Assembly: GCA_040905865.1 (NCBI GenBank)
Contig: JBBDQU010000025.1
Coordinates: 1 to 45,582 of the forward strand
Source of the DNA: Alphaproteobacteria bacterium
Lineage (GTDB): Bacteria; Pseudomonadota; Alphaproteobacteria; UBA8366; GCA-2717185
Direction of reading: 5' to 3'
Length of the DNA: 45,582 nt
This document shows, one piece after another, positions 8,208-17,275 of the stretch (the first letter of the stretch is position 1; each line of letters begins with the position of its first letter). Both the position numbers and the translations under genes were made by a program. A model generated the notes under the pieces. The model was not told the origin of the DNA and searched no databases. It was given only the letters and a program-made list of their open reading frames with translations.

Positions 8208-8822
8208 TTATTCGGGCAATCCGGGGTACTGGTCGGCTTTCAGCATTCCGGCCAGATGGACGGCATTGCGCACCAGCATGGCAGTTGCGCTGGCGACCTG
8301 CTTCGGCGTTTTTTCCAGGTCCTTGTAATCGGTCCCACCCATTGCTTCGCCGACCCAGTAGCTTACGGCATTTGCGGGAATAGTGAATCCGACGTCGTTC
8401 AAGGCCTGATAGAGTTCCGCCGAAACATGATGGGCGCCGTCTTCGTTCCCGACGACGGCAACACAGGCGATCTTGCCGTATGACGGCATCCTGTGACGCG
8501 CATCTGTTTCGCCCAAAAAGGCATCCAGCCGTTCCAGGACTTTCTGGCAGATGCTGGATGGTTTACCGAGCCATATCGGGGTGCCAACGACCAGTATGTC
8601 GGAGGCAACGATGCCGCGTCTCACGCCGGGCCATTCATCTCCATCGCCTTCATCGGAGCTGACCCCCGGCTTTATATCGAGATCGGCTACCCTGACGATT
8701 TTGCAGCTGGACCCGAATTTCCTGAACTCCTTGGCGATCTGCGCCAGAAGCAGACCGGTAGAAGACTCTTTGTCGGAACCTTTCAGCGAACAGTTCAATG
8801 CGATTACTTTCAGATTCGCCAT
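8208..8822 (-). CDS. Flavodoxin-family NAD(P)H-dependent FMN reductase
   Basis: A 204-residue protein of the flavodoxin-like / NADPH-dependent FMN reductase fold. The FMN phosphate-binding segment is near residues 10-20 (NCSLKGSDKESSTGLLL) and SDILVVGTPIWLGKPSS, typical of this family, is at about 75. It is the last gene of the long minus-strand glycan operon; its start overlaps the end of the methyltransferase gene by 13 bases and has AAGGA 8 bases upstream. It could supply reducing equivalents to the radical SAM enzyme of the operon or act separately in quinone/flavin reduction; the first is only inference from co-transcription. Confidence 0.85.
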   Translation of the reverse strand: MANLKVIALNCSLKGSDKESSTGLLLAQIAKEFRKFGSSCKIVRVADLDIKPGVSSDEGDGDEWPGVRRGIVASDILVVGTPIWLGKPSSICQKVLERLDAFLGETDARHRMPSYGKIACVAVVGNEDGAHHVSAELYQALNDVGFTIPANAVSYWVGEAMGGTDYKDLEKTPKQVASATAMLVRNAVHLAGMLKADQYPGLPE

Positions 8823-9607
8823 GATTCAGTCCTTTTTGCCGTAGCCGATTGGTATTGCCGAAGGTTGGCGGCATGCAAAGAGAAGGCGCTGTCGCGGCGA
8901 CAAACGTATATTTCGTGACCGGGGCGGGCGGTTACCCTGTAACCGACAGCGCGCAGCAGGGCGCAGACCGCCGCATGGTTCGGCGCCCACCAGTTGGTTG
9001 GGTCACCGGCGAAATCGCCTTCTATGAACGCCATGAAGGGCCAGTCGCGCTCGGTTAATTGTTTGCGATTGTCAAAGTCCAGCGGTTGCTTGGGGTCGGC
9101 GCCAATGTCGCCGACGTCCGCCGTCAGGGTCTGGAATATCAGCATATCCGGCCGCAATCCGGCGATGATGTCGAGGGCGAGGAGAGGATACCGGAGATGA
9201 TAGAAGACCCCCATGAAGACAACGACATCGAAGTGTTCTGTTGTCCGCGCGAGGTCATAAACCTGTTGCCGCCGGAATCTGACCCTTTCGGCCCCGATAT
9301 GGTTCCGTGCCCACTCGGCCTGGCGCAGGTAATGCGGATCGTCATCTATGCCGACGACGGAAGCGCCCATTTTCGCGAGCGCGAATGTGTAGAATCCGGC
9401 ATTGCAGCCGATATCCAGAACCCGTCGACCGTCCAGCGACTCGGGCAGATATGGCTTCAATTCCTGCCATTTGCAGTGCGGAAAATCCCCGAAGCGGTGA
9501 TCGGGCGCCGTGCGCAGCCCGTTCGGAAGATGCAGATTGTGAAACCAGGGGCCCAGGGCGGCGATCTCCCTGACCGCATCGTCCTGTTGCTGTTGCGTTA
9601 GGGACAT
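8810..9607 (-). CDS. SAM-dependent methyltransferase (TIGR04290-like)
   Basis: A 265-residue class I methyltransferase. The SAM-binding motif I is VLDIGCNAGFYTFAL at 63-77, the acidic motif II follows (VVGIDDD), and VVFMGVFYHLRYP is the catalytic-face segment. The N-terminal PWFHNLHLPNG and the WWAPNHAAVCALLR near the C-terminus match what I recall of the TIGR04290 (Rta_06860) family found in glycan clusters. AGGAAGG abuts the start. It lies 5 bases downstream of the glycosyltransferase gene in the same operon, so the likely substrate is a sugar of the cluster's product. The exact position methylated is unknown. Confidence 0.85.
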   Translation of the reverse strand: MSLTQQQQDDAVREIAALGPWFHNLHLPNGLRTAPDHRFGDFPHCKWQELKPYLPESLDGRRVLDIGCNAGFYTFALAKMGASVVGIDDDPHYLRQAEWARNHIGAERVRFRRQQVYDLARTTEHFDVVVFMGVFYHLRYPLLALDIIAGLRPDMLIFQTLTADVGDIGADPKQPLDFDNRKQLTERDWPFMAFIEGDFAGDPTNWWAPNHAAVCALLRAVGYRVTARPGHEIYVCRRDSAFSLHAANLRQYQSATAKRTESWRI

Positions 9608-9612
9608 CCTTC

Positions 9613-10689
9613 CTACCCGGTTCTGACGTTAGTGAGAATCTGTTCCAGTTGCCCGGCGCGCACTTCCGCGCGGTGCTGCTCCAATACAATGTCGCGCGCC
9701 ATTTCCCCGATCCCGCGCCTTTGCGTCTCATCCATGTCGAGATAGTCGCGCACATCGTCCGTCGTGTCGGCCACCAGGACGGCTTCCCCGATCGGGAACA
9801 ACTCGTCCAGGCCATTCCATCGATCGGAAATTACCGGCGTAGCGCATGCAGCGGCCTCGAACAGCCGCACGCTCGGCGACCAGCCCGCCGCAATCATATC
9901 GGCGCGCGTCACGTTCAACGTGAGCGATTGGGCATTGTAGAAGGACGGATGCTTCGCCGGCGGCAGGTGTTCCACCCGCGCCACGTTACGGGGCCAGTTT
10001 ATTTCTTCCGGGTACTGCGGTCCGGCGACGATGAATTGCGCATCGCGTCTGGCTGCAGCCGTATCCAGGAGCAATCGCTGAACGGAAGGCTGGCGGTCGT
10101 CGCTGTAGGTTCCGAGATAACCGAGCGCCCACTCGGCGGGATTGCCCTTGTCCGGCCGGTAGCGGTCGGCATCCACCGTGCAATAAAATGCATACGGCCG
10201 CCGCGCTCCGTAGCTTCGGCGAAGGACGTCGAGGGTTGGGCCGCCGGCAAATGACAGATATGCCGCAAAATGCCGTATCTGCCGCTGTGCCAGGTATGAC
10301 TCTTCATTTCGCTTCAGGCGCGACAGTGTTAACGGTGTGTCAATGTCGTAGAACACGACCGGCCCGGTTGCGGTTTCCAGCACCCAGTCGATCACCTTTA
10401 CGCCGTCGGAGACGAAAGAGCCGACGAGCACGGCGTCCGCGTTGCGTACCGGGCCGGTGAACCGTGATCTCAGATCGCAGACGTCGGAATAGAATTCCAG
10501 CGTTGCAAACTCCGGAGAGGGCAAATCACGATTATCGCGATACCAGGGCGCTTCCTGTTCCAGGAACGTAACGCTGCTTCCTCGGGCCGACAGTCCCCTT
10601 AACAACGCCCGATAGGTCGTCGCATGTCCATTTCCCCAGGAGGAGGAAAGCGTAAGGCCGACAACGACGAGGTTCAAGCCGTCCATCAT
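9613..10689 (-). CDS. CgeB-like glycosyltransferase, copy 1
   Basis: A 358-residue GT-B-type glycosyltransferase. The N-terminal acceptor domain opens with LTLSSSWGNGHATTYRALL. The C-terminal donor domain contains the signature WSPSVRLFEAAACATPVISD followed by ELFPIGEAVLVAD, typical of CgeB/GT1-like enzymes, where the Glu contacts the sugar nucleotide. It is one of three tandem paralogues sharing both segments. Its start overlaps the stop of copy 2 by 4 bases (ATGA), indicating translational coupling. It probably transfers a sugar to a lipid- or protein-linked or small-molecule acceptor; donor and acceptor are unknown. Confidence 0.82.
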   Translation of the reverse strand: MMDGLNLVVVGLTLSSSWGNGHATTYRALLRGLSARGSSVTFLEQEAPWYRDNRDLPSPEFATLEFYSDVCDLRSRFTGPVRNADAVLVGSFVSDGVKVIDWVLETATGPVVFYDIDTPLTLSRLKRNEESYLAQRQIRHFAAYLSFAGGPTLDVLRRSYGARRPYAFYCTVDADRYRPDKGNPAEWALGYLGTYSDDRQPSVQRLLLDTAAARRDAQFIVAGPQYPEEINWPRNVARVEHLPPAKHPSFYNAQSLTLNVTRADMIAAGWSPSVRLFEAAACATPVISDRWNGLDELFPIGEAVLVADTTDDVRDYLDMDETQRRGIGEMARDIVLEQHRAEVRAGQLEQILTNVRTG

Positions 10690-11771
10690 GCGACCTGCCG
10701 CGCCGCATAGGCTGAAACGAGCAGTTTCTCAACAGTCTCCGCCCTTTTGTCGTAGGTATGGTCGGCGAGGACCCGCCGAAGCGCCGCCTGACCGATTTCA
10801 TGGGCGCGCTCCGCCGTCAGGTGGCGGACGATTTCGGCAACGTCTTGACCATCCCGTGCAAGCAGTACTTCTTCTTCCGGCTTGAGGAACAGTTCCATGC
10901 CGTCCCATTGGTCGCTGACAAGGCACGCGCCCGCACCGGCCGCCTCGAAGACACGCGTGGCCGGGGAGTAGCCGACGAGCGCCATGCTCTCACGGGCAAT
11001 ATTGAGCACGGCGCGCGGCGTGGCATTGAATACATTGTGATCCCGGGTCGAAACATGTCCGATCCAGCGCACATTCGGCGGAACGGACTTGCCGTTCCAG
11101 CCGGAACCTCCGATCAGAAAATTTTTTTCCGGTGCGGAGCGGGCCGCATCGAAGAAAAACGCGTCCACTCGCGCTTCCCGATCCGGTAACCGATTGCCGA
11201 GGAATGAGAGGTCCGCTGCAAAGGCTTGTGCCGGAGCGGCCGGATGATGGGTTTCGGGATCGAGCCCGTTATAAATGGCATTACAACGGCAGGCGCCAAA
11301 TTCTCGATACCGCCTTTCAACGGGGGGACCGCCGCCATAGGTCACGACCATGTCCAGCTTGGGCAGAATCCGGCGCAACGGGTGGTCCTGCTCATTCGCT
11401 ATTTCAGCCTGCGTGGCTGGCGCGTCCACGTCCCAGAATATATAGAGCGCATGCGGCGCGATGCCTCGTTGCAGCCCTTCCAGCAGTTCGGTGTCCAGCA
11501 CACCGACGCCACTTGTCTTGACCACGACGTCGAAGCAACGCGCTTTCGCCAGAACGTGGCGCAATCCGTCGGAATCCGGCTCATAGACAACGACCTCGCA
11601 CCACTCCGGCGGCTCCATGTCGGCGTTTAGCTGTCGATCGAATGCGCGCGGCTCGAAAAATGCCAGGTCATGCCCCCGACAGGCCAGCGCCCGAATGAGG
11701 CCACGGTAGTAAGTCGCAGCGCCGTTCCAGTACGACGACAAAAGGCTGGACCCGTAGAATGCTATTTTCAC
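10686..11771 (-). CDS. CgeB-like glycosyltransferase, copy 2
   Basis: A 361-residue paralogue of its two neighbours. The N-terminal LLSSYWNGAATYYRGLIRAL corresponds to copy 1's SSSWGNGHATTYRALL, and the C-terminal GYSPATRVFEAAGAGACLVS with a downstream Glu-rich LKPEEEVLLARD forms the donor-binding site. It overlaps both neighbouring genes by 4 bases. The triplicate arrangement suggests successive addition of different sugars by duplicated enzymes. Which sugar this copy adds cannot be read from the sequence. Confidence 0.82.
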   Translation of the reverse strand: MKIAFYGSSLLSSYWNGAATYYRGLIRALACRGHDLAFFEPRAFDRQLNADMEPPEWCEVVVYEPDSDGLRHVLAKARCFDVVVKTSGVGVLDTELLEGLQRGIAPHALYIFWDVDAPATQAEIANEQDHPLRRILPKLDMVVTYGGGPPVERRYREFGACRCNAIYNGLDPETHHPAAPAQAFAADLSFLGNRLPDREARVDAFFFDAARSAPEKNFLIGGSGWNGKSVPPNVRWIGHVSTRDHNVFNATPRAVLNIARESMALVGYSPATRVFEAAGAGACLVSDQWDGMELFLKPEEEVLLARDGQDVAEIVRHLTAERAHEIGQAALRRVLADHTYDKRAETVEKLLVSAYAARQVA

Positions 11772-12880
11772 AAGGACATCTCCGGTCTTCGTGCCGAAGG
11801 AACATCAAGTTCATGCAGGATCGCCACGAGTTCATCGACTCTGTGGGCGACCGTGTGGCGCTTTGCAATTGTCTCAAGGCCCCGGGCCGCGTAGGATCGG
11901 GCAGCGGCGGGCTCGTTCCTGAAAAGCAGCATTTGCCGTTCGGCGTCCGCCCGGTTGCGAACCATGGCGAAATCGCGACCAGGGCGAAACAAGGATTCGC
12001 AATCGTCCCATGGGGCGCAAATGAGGGGAATGCCACAGGCAAGCGCCTCAAAGACGCGGATCGTCGGTACCCCGGGCAGCATATCCACGTAGAAGCGGCG
12101 CGGCACATGCACCGTCATGCGATGACGCGCAAAAATTTCCGGGACACGGGCGTTCGGCAACCACCCGTGGTAGCGCGCCCCCGAGCGGTCCAGGCGTTTC
12201 AAGGCCTCCTTGGGGTAGCGGACCCCGTATACATCCGGCGACTGCCCTGTTGCGGCTGAGGGTTCAAACAGGAATTCGTCGAGTTCTCCGGTGCGTTCGC
12301 CGTCGCCCCAGTTGCCGATCCAGACAATTTCGCTGTCCGGTTCGATCTCCGGCATCGGATGGAAAAGGTGCGTGTCCGCCGCTTCGTGCCACGTCCAGAC
12401 ACGACGGCCCCAGCCCTGCAACAGATACGCTTCACGTAACGCGGCGCCGAAGGCGAGCACGCCATCGAAGGAAGAAAGGTCGAGACGTATCATTTCGTCC
12501 GGCGCCGAGACCATTCGATGATGGGTATCGTGAAAAAGCAGGGTGAAGGGTGAATATCTTCTGCGGCGCCCGATGTGGGACACGACCTTCGGATCCGTCC
12601 ATTCATGGACAATGACGACATCCATGCCGCACAGCGCGGCGTCGATATCCTCCACCGAGCCGTAGAGCCGCGATCGCAGGGATGGAAAACGGATCCTGAA
12701 ATCCGCTTCCGCGCGCGGCGATTCGTTTCGAAGATGGCTTCGACTCCAGCTGTCTTTCGGCTCCCACGCCGTCGCCTCGTGGCCGCGGGCGGCCAGTTCA
12801 CGAAGAATGCCACGAAGGAAGTGCGCGTTGCCATGGTTCCAGTCGGAGACGAGGGAATGGGTGAAGTATGCGAAGCGCAT
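11768..12880 (-). CDS. CgeB-like glycosyltransferase, copy 3
   Basis: A 370-residue GT-B enzyme beginning FAYFTHSLVSDWNHGNAHFL, with donor-site segment GVPTIRVFEALACGIPLICA. It is more diverged than copies 1 and 2: the ISD/VSD after the donor motif is replaced by ICAPWDD. The start at 12880 shares one base with the stop of the upstream GT4 gene (TGATG). The frame extends much further upstream, but that part overlaps the GT4 gene and reads as shadow sequence, so it is excluded. Confidence 0.82.
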   Translation of the reverse strand: MRFAYFTHSLVSDWNHGNAHFLRGILRELAARGHEATAWEPKDSWSRSHLRNESPRAEADFRIRFPSLRSRLYGSVEDIDAALCGMDVVIVHEWTDPKVVSHIGRRRRYSPFTLLFHDTHHRMVSAPDEMIRLDLSSFDGVLAFGAALREAYLLQGWGRRVWTWHEAADTHLFHPMPEIEPDSEIVWIGNWGDGERTGELDEFLFEPSAATGQSPDVYGVRYPKEALKRLDRSGARYHGWLPNARVPEIFARHRMTVHVPRRFYVDMLPGVPTIRVFEALACGIPLICAPWDDCESLFRPGRDFAMVRNRADAERQMLLFRNEPAAARSYAARGLETIAKRHTVAHRVDELVAILHELDVPSARRPEMSL

Positions 12881-13971
12881 CACGCCGGCACCTTTTCGGG
12901 GTGGCGGCCGGCGAGTATGCAGCGATACAGCGCGTGCATCTCGTTCGCCGTCCTGTCGATGGTGTATTGTTCGACGCGCTGTCGGGCCGCCCTCGACTGG
13001 CGCGCAAGCAAGGCTTCGTCGCGGATCAGCCTGTTCGTCTGCCGCGCGGCGTCGGCAGGATTCCCGGGATCGAAAAACAACGCCGCATCGGACCAGAGTT
13101 CGCGGAATGTCGCGATATCGGAAAGAACGAGCGCCGCTCCGGCGTGCGCCGCTTCCGCAATGGCGAGACCGAAAGGTTCGTATAGCGAGGGCGAAATAAA
13201 AATCGGTGCAATCGCATACTCCCGCGCCATTGCCATGCTGCCCAGTTCGCCCAGGCACCGGACGTTGTTGAATTGGGCTTGCCAGCCGTCCTCGGGGCGA
13301 ATTCGCGCACCGGCAACATATACAGGCCAGTCTATAAGCGGGGCCGCCCTGTCCAGTAGCGCCAGATTTTTCGACTCGTCCCATGCGCGTCCGGCAGAAA
13401 GAACATGCGGTTGTTTGATACCTCGATAACGAGGCTTCCGAACGCCATTGCGGATCACCTGTGGCGATTTCGGCAGCCCGTAGGTCTTCTGTAAATGCGC
13501 GGCGAAAGCCGCACTGGGGGCGACCGTGGCATCGGCCCCGCGCAACCCGTTACGGACAGCGTTACGGTGCCATGACCAGTTGTCAGGCGCAGGCGCGCCT
13601 TTAGTCTCCCGCCACCACGTTTCGACGCAACTGTGCGCCATGGCTATGGACGGTATGGAATACCGCTCTCCGGCGAATGCCGGCTGGTTGATCTGTATGA
13701 GGTCGGCGCCCCATTCGGCCGCGCTGGCCCGGATTTCACGGCGGGTGGCAGCCAGTGAAGCCTCGCTACCCGCCAGCCAGTCGAATGGCGCGTTGACCGG
13801 GACGCTGTCGATATTCTCAAGCGCGGAAAGTTCCGCGATCTGTATGGGAGAGGGAGCTCGGCCGATGACGCCAAGACGCACGGCGGCCCCGCAAGCCGTT
13901 AACTGTTCCGCAAGCATCACCGAATAATGCCAAACGCCGCCAATAGAATCTGTCGTCAGGAACAGGCGCAC
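12880..13971 (-). CDS. GT4-family glycosyltransferase
   Basis: A 363-residue GT-B enzyme of family 4 type. The N-terminal TTDSIGGVWHYSVMLAEQL is the acceptor-domain Gly-rich loop. The donor-domain EPFGLAIAEAAHAGAALVLS carries the retaining E-x7-E motif, with both glutamates present. I prefer the GTG at 13971 because GAGGTGG lies just upstream and it follows the previous stop by two bases. An ATG at 13992 is possible but lacks a binding site and would overlap the radical SAM gene by 19 bases. It is the fourth gene of the operon. Confidence 0.83.
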   Translation of the reverse strand: MRLFLTTDSIGGVWHYSVMLAEQLTACGAAVRLGVIGRAPSPIQIAELSALENIDSVPVNAPFDWLAGSEASLAATRREIRASAAEWGADLIQINQPAFAGERYSIPSIAMAHSCVETWWRETKGAPAPDNWSWHRNAVRNGLRGADATVAPSAAFAAHLQKTYGLPKSPQVIRNGVRKPRYRGIKQPHVLSAGRAWDESKNLALLDRAAPLIDWPVYVAGARIRPEDGWQAQFNNVRCLGELGSMAMAREYAIAPIFISPSLYEPFGLAIAEAAHAGAALVLSDIATFRELWSDAALFFDPGNPADAARQTNRLIRDEALLARQSRAARQRVEQYTIDRTANEMHALYRCILAGRHPEKVPA

Positions 13972-13973
13972 CG

Positions 13974-15263
13974 CTATGCCACCTCGTCGCATTCGAGCAT
14001 TTCAAGCGGAAGCGGCCGTTCGTCCTGTACGTCGCTGAGCTGCGAAAATTGAGCAAGGTAATGAGCATGCGCCCTTTCCCAGGCATGATCATCCGGCGTT
14101 CCCCACAGCTTTCCGTAGTCGGGAGAACTGGGGTAGGGATAAAGCGGTACCGGATCGTTTGCCCAGATTCCCGCGTCTCGCATAAGGTCGCGCCAGCGTT
14201 CGACCTCTTCCGTGTCGTCGGTAACGACTTCGATCAGGTTCGCCTGGACGAACGGCACGTGACGTTTCGTATGGAGCAACCGCTCGGTCAGTTGGGATGT
14301 TGTCATCCGGCAGCGCTTGTTTAACGATTCACGGCCTGACTCCGTGATGCTCTCGACTCCGGCCTCCACGGAAACGCAACCCGCGCGGCCCAGCAATTCG
14401 ATCATGTCCGGCTTCCACAGGTCTATGCGGGTCTGTATGCCAAACTCGACCTTTCGCCGTTCGAGCAGTTCGAGCAGTTCCTTCCAGGGCAGAAAAATTT
14501 CATCGATAAAATACAGGTACGTCACATCCTGCTGCAAAAGCCGGTCTATCTCCTCGGCGAGGATTGCCAAATCACGTCGTCTGTATGCATCGCGGAAATC
14601 CAGCTTGGCGCAAAAGCTGCAGGCGTACGGGCAACCGCGGGATGCCTCAATTTCCGCGCCGGGGCCCGTCGGCTCCTGGTCGAAACGGTGGTGATGGTGG
14701 CGGTGGTTCCGGAGCCACCGGTTCGGCCAGTGCAGCGCCGGTAAGTCCGTGAAGCGGGTTTTCAGCGGCGGCCCGGTTACAATGACATCGCCGTCCGCCC
14801 GGACAGCGAGGCCCGGAATCTCGAGGGGTGGCCGGCCGTCCGCCAGCGTCACGATGGCTTCTTCGCTTTCGCCGCAGACGAGCACGTCGCAGCCGAGTTT
14901 CCGGAGGGCCGCCCGCGGCGTAGCAGAGCCATGCGGACCGATGGCGACGGTCCGGCCGCCGCCTTCCCCGAGCAGATGCAGGAAACGGCGCGGGACCGTG
15001 ACTTCCGGTTGCGTACATCGCCAGAACAGATAAGTAGGGGCAGTGGTCACGACGGTCAGGTCCGGACCATAGGCCGCAATGGCCTCGACGATTGCGGGCA
15101 TGTCCATGCCGTCGAGCGCCCCGTCGAACATTTGCGCTTCATGACAGGCTGCCTCGAGGAGGACTTGCGCGGCGCCCAGTTCGATAGGCAGATGCGGTTC
15201 CCTGCAGCCAAAATAGATGCTGCCGTCAAATGTCCAGGGCGGATTGACGAGCGCGACTCTCAT
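13974..15263 (-). CDS. B12-binding-domain radical SAM protein
   Basis: A 429-residue protein with an N-terminal cobalamin-binding-like Rossmann domain (about 1-145: MRVALVNPPW, then YGPDLTVVTTAP) and a radical SAM domain. The cluster motif CPYACSFC (Cys211, Cys215, Cys218) lies in SRGCPYACSFC. Segments such as FIDEIFLP and GVESITESGRESLNKR follow, as in the B12-rSAM family. Such enzymes perform radical methylations or rearrangements on unactivated carbons. It overlaps the upstream gene by 4 bases. By position and length it matches my memory of TIGR04295, the 'rhizo-twelve' B12-rSAM. The target is presumably a sugar or lipid of the cluster; unproven. Confidence 0.85.
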   Translation of the reverse strand: MRVALVNPPWTFDGSIYFGCREPHLPIELGAAQVLLEAACHEAQMFDGALDGMDMPAIVEAIAAYGPDLTVVTTAPTYLFWRCTQPEVTVPRRFLHLLGEGGGRTVAIGPHGSATPRAALRKLGCDVLVCGESEEAIVTLADGRPPLEIPGLAVRADGDVIVTGPPLKTRFTDLPALHWPNRWLRNHRHHHHRFDQEPTGPGAEIEASRGCPYACSFCAKLDFRDAYRRRDLAILAEEIDRLLQQDVTYLYFIDEIFLPWKELLELLERRKVEFGIQTRIDLWKPDMIELLGRAGCVSVEAGVESITESGRESLNKRCRMTTSQLTERLLHTKRHVPFVQANLIEVVTDDTEEVERWRDLMRDAGIWANDPVPLYPYPSSPDYGKLWGTPDDHAWERAHAHYLAQFSQLSDVQDERPLPLEMLECDEVA

Positions 15264-17275
15264 GCGACCCTCGCTTTATGCCGGCCCGCAGTCGGCAACG
15301 CGGTCTCGTTCAACCAGGCGTCCAGGTTCCGCAGGCCGTCACGCCAGCGGACCTGTGCTTTCCAGCCTGTGGCCGCGATGAACGCGGAAGTATCGCTGAC
15401 ATAATAAAGCTGATCACCTGTCCGCTCCGCGCTGAACGCGATCCTGACGGGTCTGCCGAGCAGGCTTTCCATCTCATCGAGAACCTGGAGCAGGCTTACG
15501 GCATTGGCCGCCCCCCCGCCCAGGTTGAAGGGCTGCCCCCGCAGCGTATCGATGTTCGTCAGCGCCTTGCGATATGCGGTGACGGCGTCGGCGACGTGGA
15601 GCACATCTCTTACCTGCCGCCCATCGCCGAAAATAGTCAGCGCCTCATCGGCCCGCGCGCGTATCAGGAAATGTGCGATCCATCCCTGATCCTCGGTGCC
15701 GAACTGCCGGGGACCGTAAATGCAGCTCATACGCAGTACTGTCGCGGGAATATCGAAAGTCTGCGCATAATCCAGAACGTACTGATCGGCAGCACCTTTC
15801 GAGCAGCCATACGGCGTGCAGAAATCGAGTGGCTGCGCCTCGGAGACGCCATGCGTGCGCGTGGCGGTATCGACCGGCCCCCATCGGCCATCGACCAGGA
15901 TGAATTCATGCCGGGACAGGTCGCCATACACCTTGTTCGTGCTTGCAAAAATGACCGGTGGCGGGGCCGGCCGATTGCGCACGGCTTCGAGCACGTTTAA
16001 CGTGCCCTTCGCATTAATATCGAAGTCACTTTCCGGCAACGAGAGACTGGTCGTCACGGCAACCTGCGCGGCAAAATGATACACCGCGCTTGCCGAACCG
16101 ACTGCCGCATCGACAGCAGTCTTGTCCCGCACGTCCGCGATGGCGGCGGCGACTTTCCGCGGATGGCGACGCCGGAGCCATTCAAGGTTTTCTTCGACGC
16201 CGGGGCGGGAAAGTGCATCGAACACGAGCACGTCCTGGCCATCCGCGGCCAGCGAATCGGCGAGATTGCTGCCGATAAATCCGGCGCCGCCTGTGATCAC
16301 GACCGGCCGGGTTTTGCCCACGATGGCGGGGGCGCTCATAAGCCGCTTCACATCCTTCACGGCTTCCAGCCCGTCTTTCTCCAACAGGCGGGCGGTAAGT
16401 TTAGGTACGCCGTCGGCGTCATACAGACCGAAATGATAATGACGCGGATCGAAGCGGAGTCCGTCCTGGGTCGGTACGGCCGGATGAATGTCCTCCAGCA
16501 TGTACCAGTAGACTCTGGTTACGGGCGCTTCCATGGCGTCAAGAAAACAATGGGCGTACGGGGCCGGGTCGTTGCGCCAGGAGGAATAGCCGACTTCGGT
16601 GAGCCAGATTTCCGCCTGAATGTCCAGATCCTGCAACAGGGCGCGAACGGCGGTTACCTGCTCGCGCCACGGCTGCCAAAGTGTTTCCGCCGATTCCCAT
16701 GTTCCGGGAAAGCCGTGTAATCCGATGGCGTCGCACTTTGCGAGGACACCACGTTCCCCGATCGTCTTTAGCCAATTGAGGTCTGTCGGGCAGGGGCCGC
16801 CGAGCAACGTCTTCCATCCGCGCTGCTGCGCCCAATGGGCCGCCGCGCCGATCATCTGGCAATAAATGTTCCAGTCGGGATCCGCCCGCCAGTCCCAGTC
16901 GTTCAGATTATTCGGTTCGTTCCAGAGTTCGATCCATTCGAAATACTGTCCGTAGCGGTCGAGGACCAGGTCAATAAAGTCGGCGTAATCGAGCGGACGG
17001 CGTGGCGGTCCCGACGTACGTCCTGTCCGGGAAAGGCTCGGCGGCGTGTAGTGGATACAGGGAAGAACGTCGGCCTTTGCGGCAACATGCGGTATCAGCC
17101 AGTCATACCAGTCACCGTTTTCTGTGTGGAAATCCGCCCAGGAAAGATGCGTCCGCAGACGCCGGATGCCGATCCGCTGCATCCTTTCGATTGACTGGTC
17201 CACGCGATCCCTGTCGCCGACACGGAACCATTCGACAACGCCTAGCGGCTCACCGCTCCCACTGTGGACCGTCAC
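15260..17275 (-). CDS. Fusion: clan GH-A-like glycoside hydrolase domain plus NAD-dependent sugar epimerase
   Basis: A 671-residue two-domain protein. Residues 1-310 form a TIM-barrel glycosidase-like domain with a probable acid/base Glu120 in ELWNEPNN and a nucleophile Glu227 in WLTEVGY, the spacing expected of clan GH-A enzymes such as GH5/GH39. Residues 325-671 are an extended SDR: TGGAGFIG at 328-335, STNKVYG, catalytic Tyr489 and Lys493 in YGCSK, and MSCIYGPRQFG. This second part resembles CDP-paratose 2-epimerase/RfbE-like enzymes. No stop or frameshift separates the domains. It overlaps both neighbours by 4 bases. The fusion of a cleavage or transfer domain with a nucleotide-sugar epimerase is unusual; a predicted signal peptide is absent, so both act in the cytoplasm. 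Confidence 0.82.
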   Translation of the reverse strand: MTVHSGSGEPLGVVEWFRVGDRDRVDQSIERMQRIGIRRLRTHLSWADFHTENGDWYDWLIPHVAAKADVLPCIHYTPPSLSRTGRTSGPPRRPLDYADFIDLVLDRYGQYFEWIELWNEPNNLNDWDWRADPDWNIYCQMIGAAAHWAQQRGWKTLLGGPCPTDLNWLKTIGERGVLAKCDAIGLHGFPGTWESAETLWQPWREQVTAVRALLQDLDIQAEIWLTEVGYSSWRNDPAPYAHCFLDAMEAPVTRVYWYMLEDIHPAVPTQDGLRFDPRHYHFGLYDADGVPKLTARLLEKDGLEAVKDVKRLMSAPAIVGKTRPVVITGGAGFIGSNLADSLAADGQDVLVFDALSRPGVEENLEWLRRRHPRKVAAAIADVRDKTAVDAAVGSASAVYHFAAQVAVTTSLSLPESDFDINAKGTLNVLEAVRNRPAPPPVIFASTNKVYGDLSRHEFILVDGRWGPVDTATRTHGVSEAQPLDFCTPYGCSKGAADQYVLDYAQTFDIPATVLRMSCIYGPRQFGTEDQGWIAHFLIRARADEALTIFGDGRQVRDVLHVADAVTAYRKALTNIDTLRGQPFNLGGGAANAVSLLQVLDEMESLLGRPVRIAFSAERTGDQLYYVSDTSAFIAATGWKAQVRWRDGLRNLDAWLNETALPTAGRHKARVA

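Noticed and set aside
11768-13384. A 538-residue continuous minus-strand frame
   Set aside because: Residues upstream of the ATG at 12880 overlap the GT4 gene and read as Arg/Ser-rich shadow; only the last 370 residues are a glycosyltransferase.
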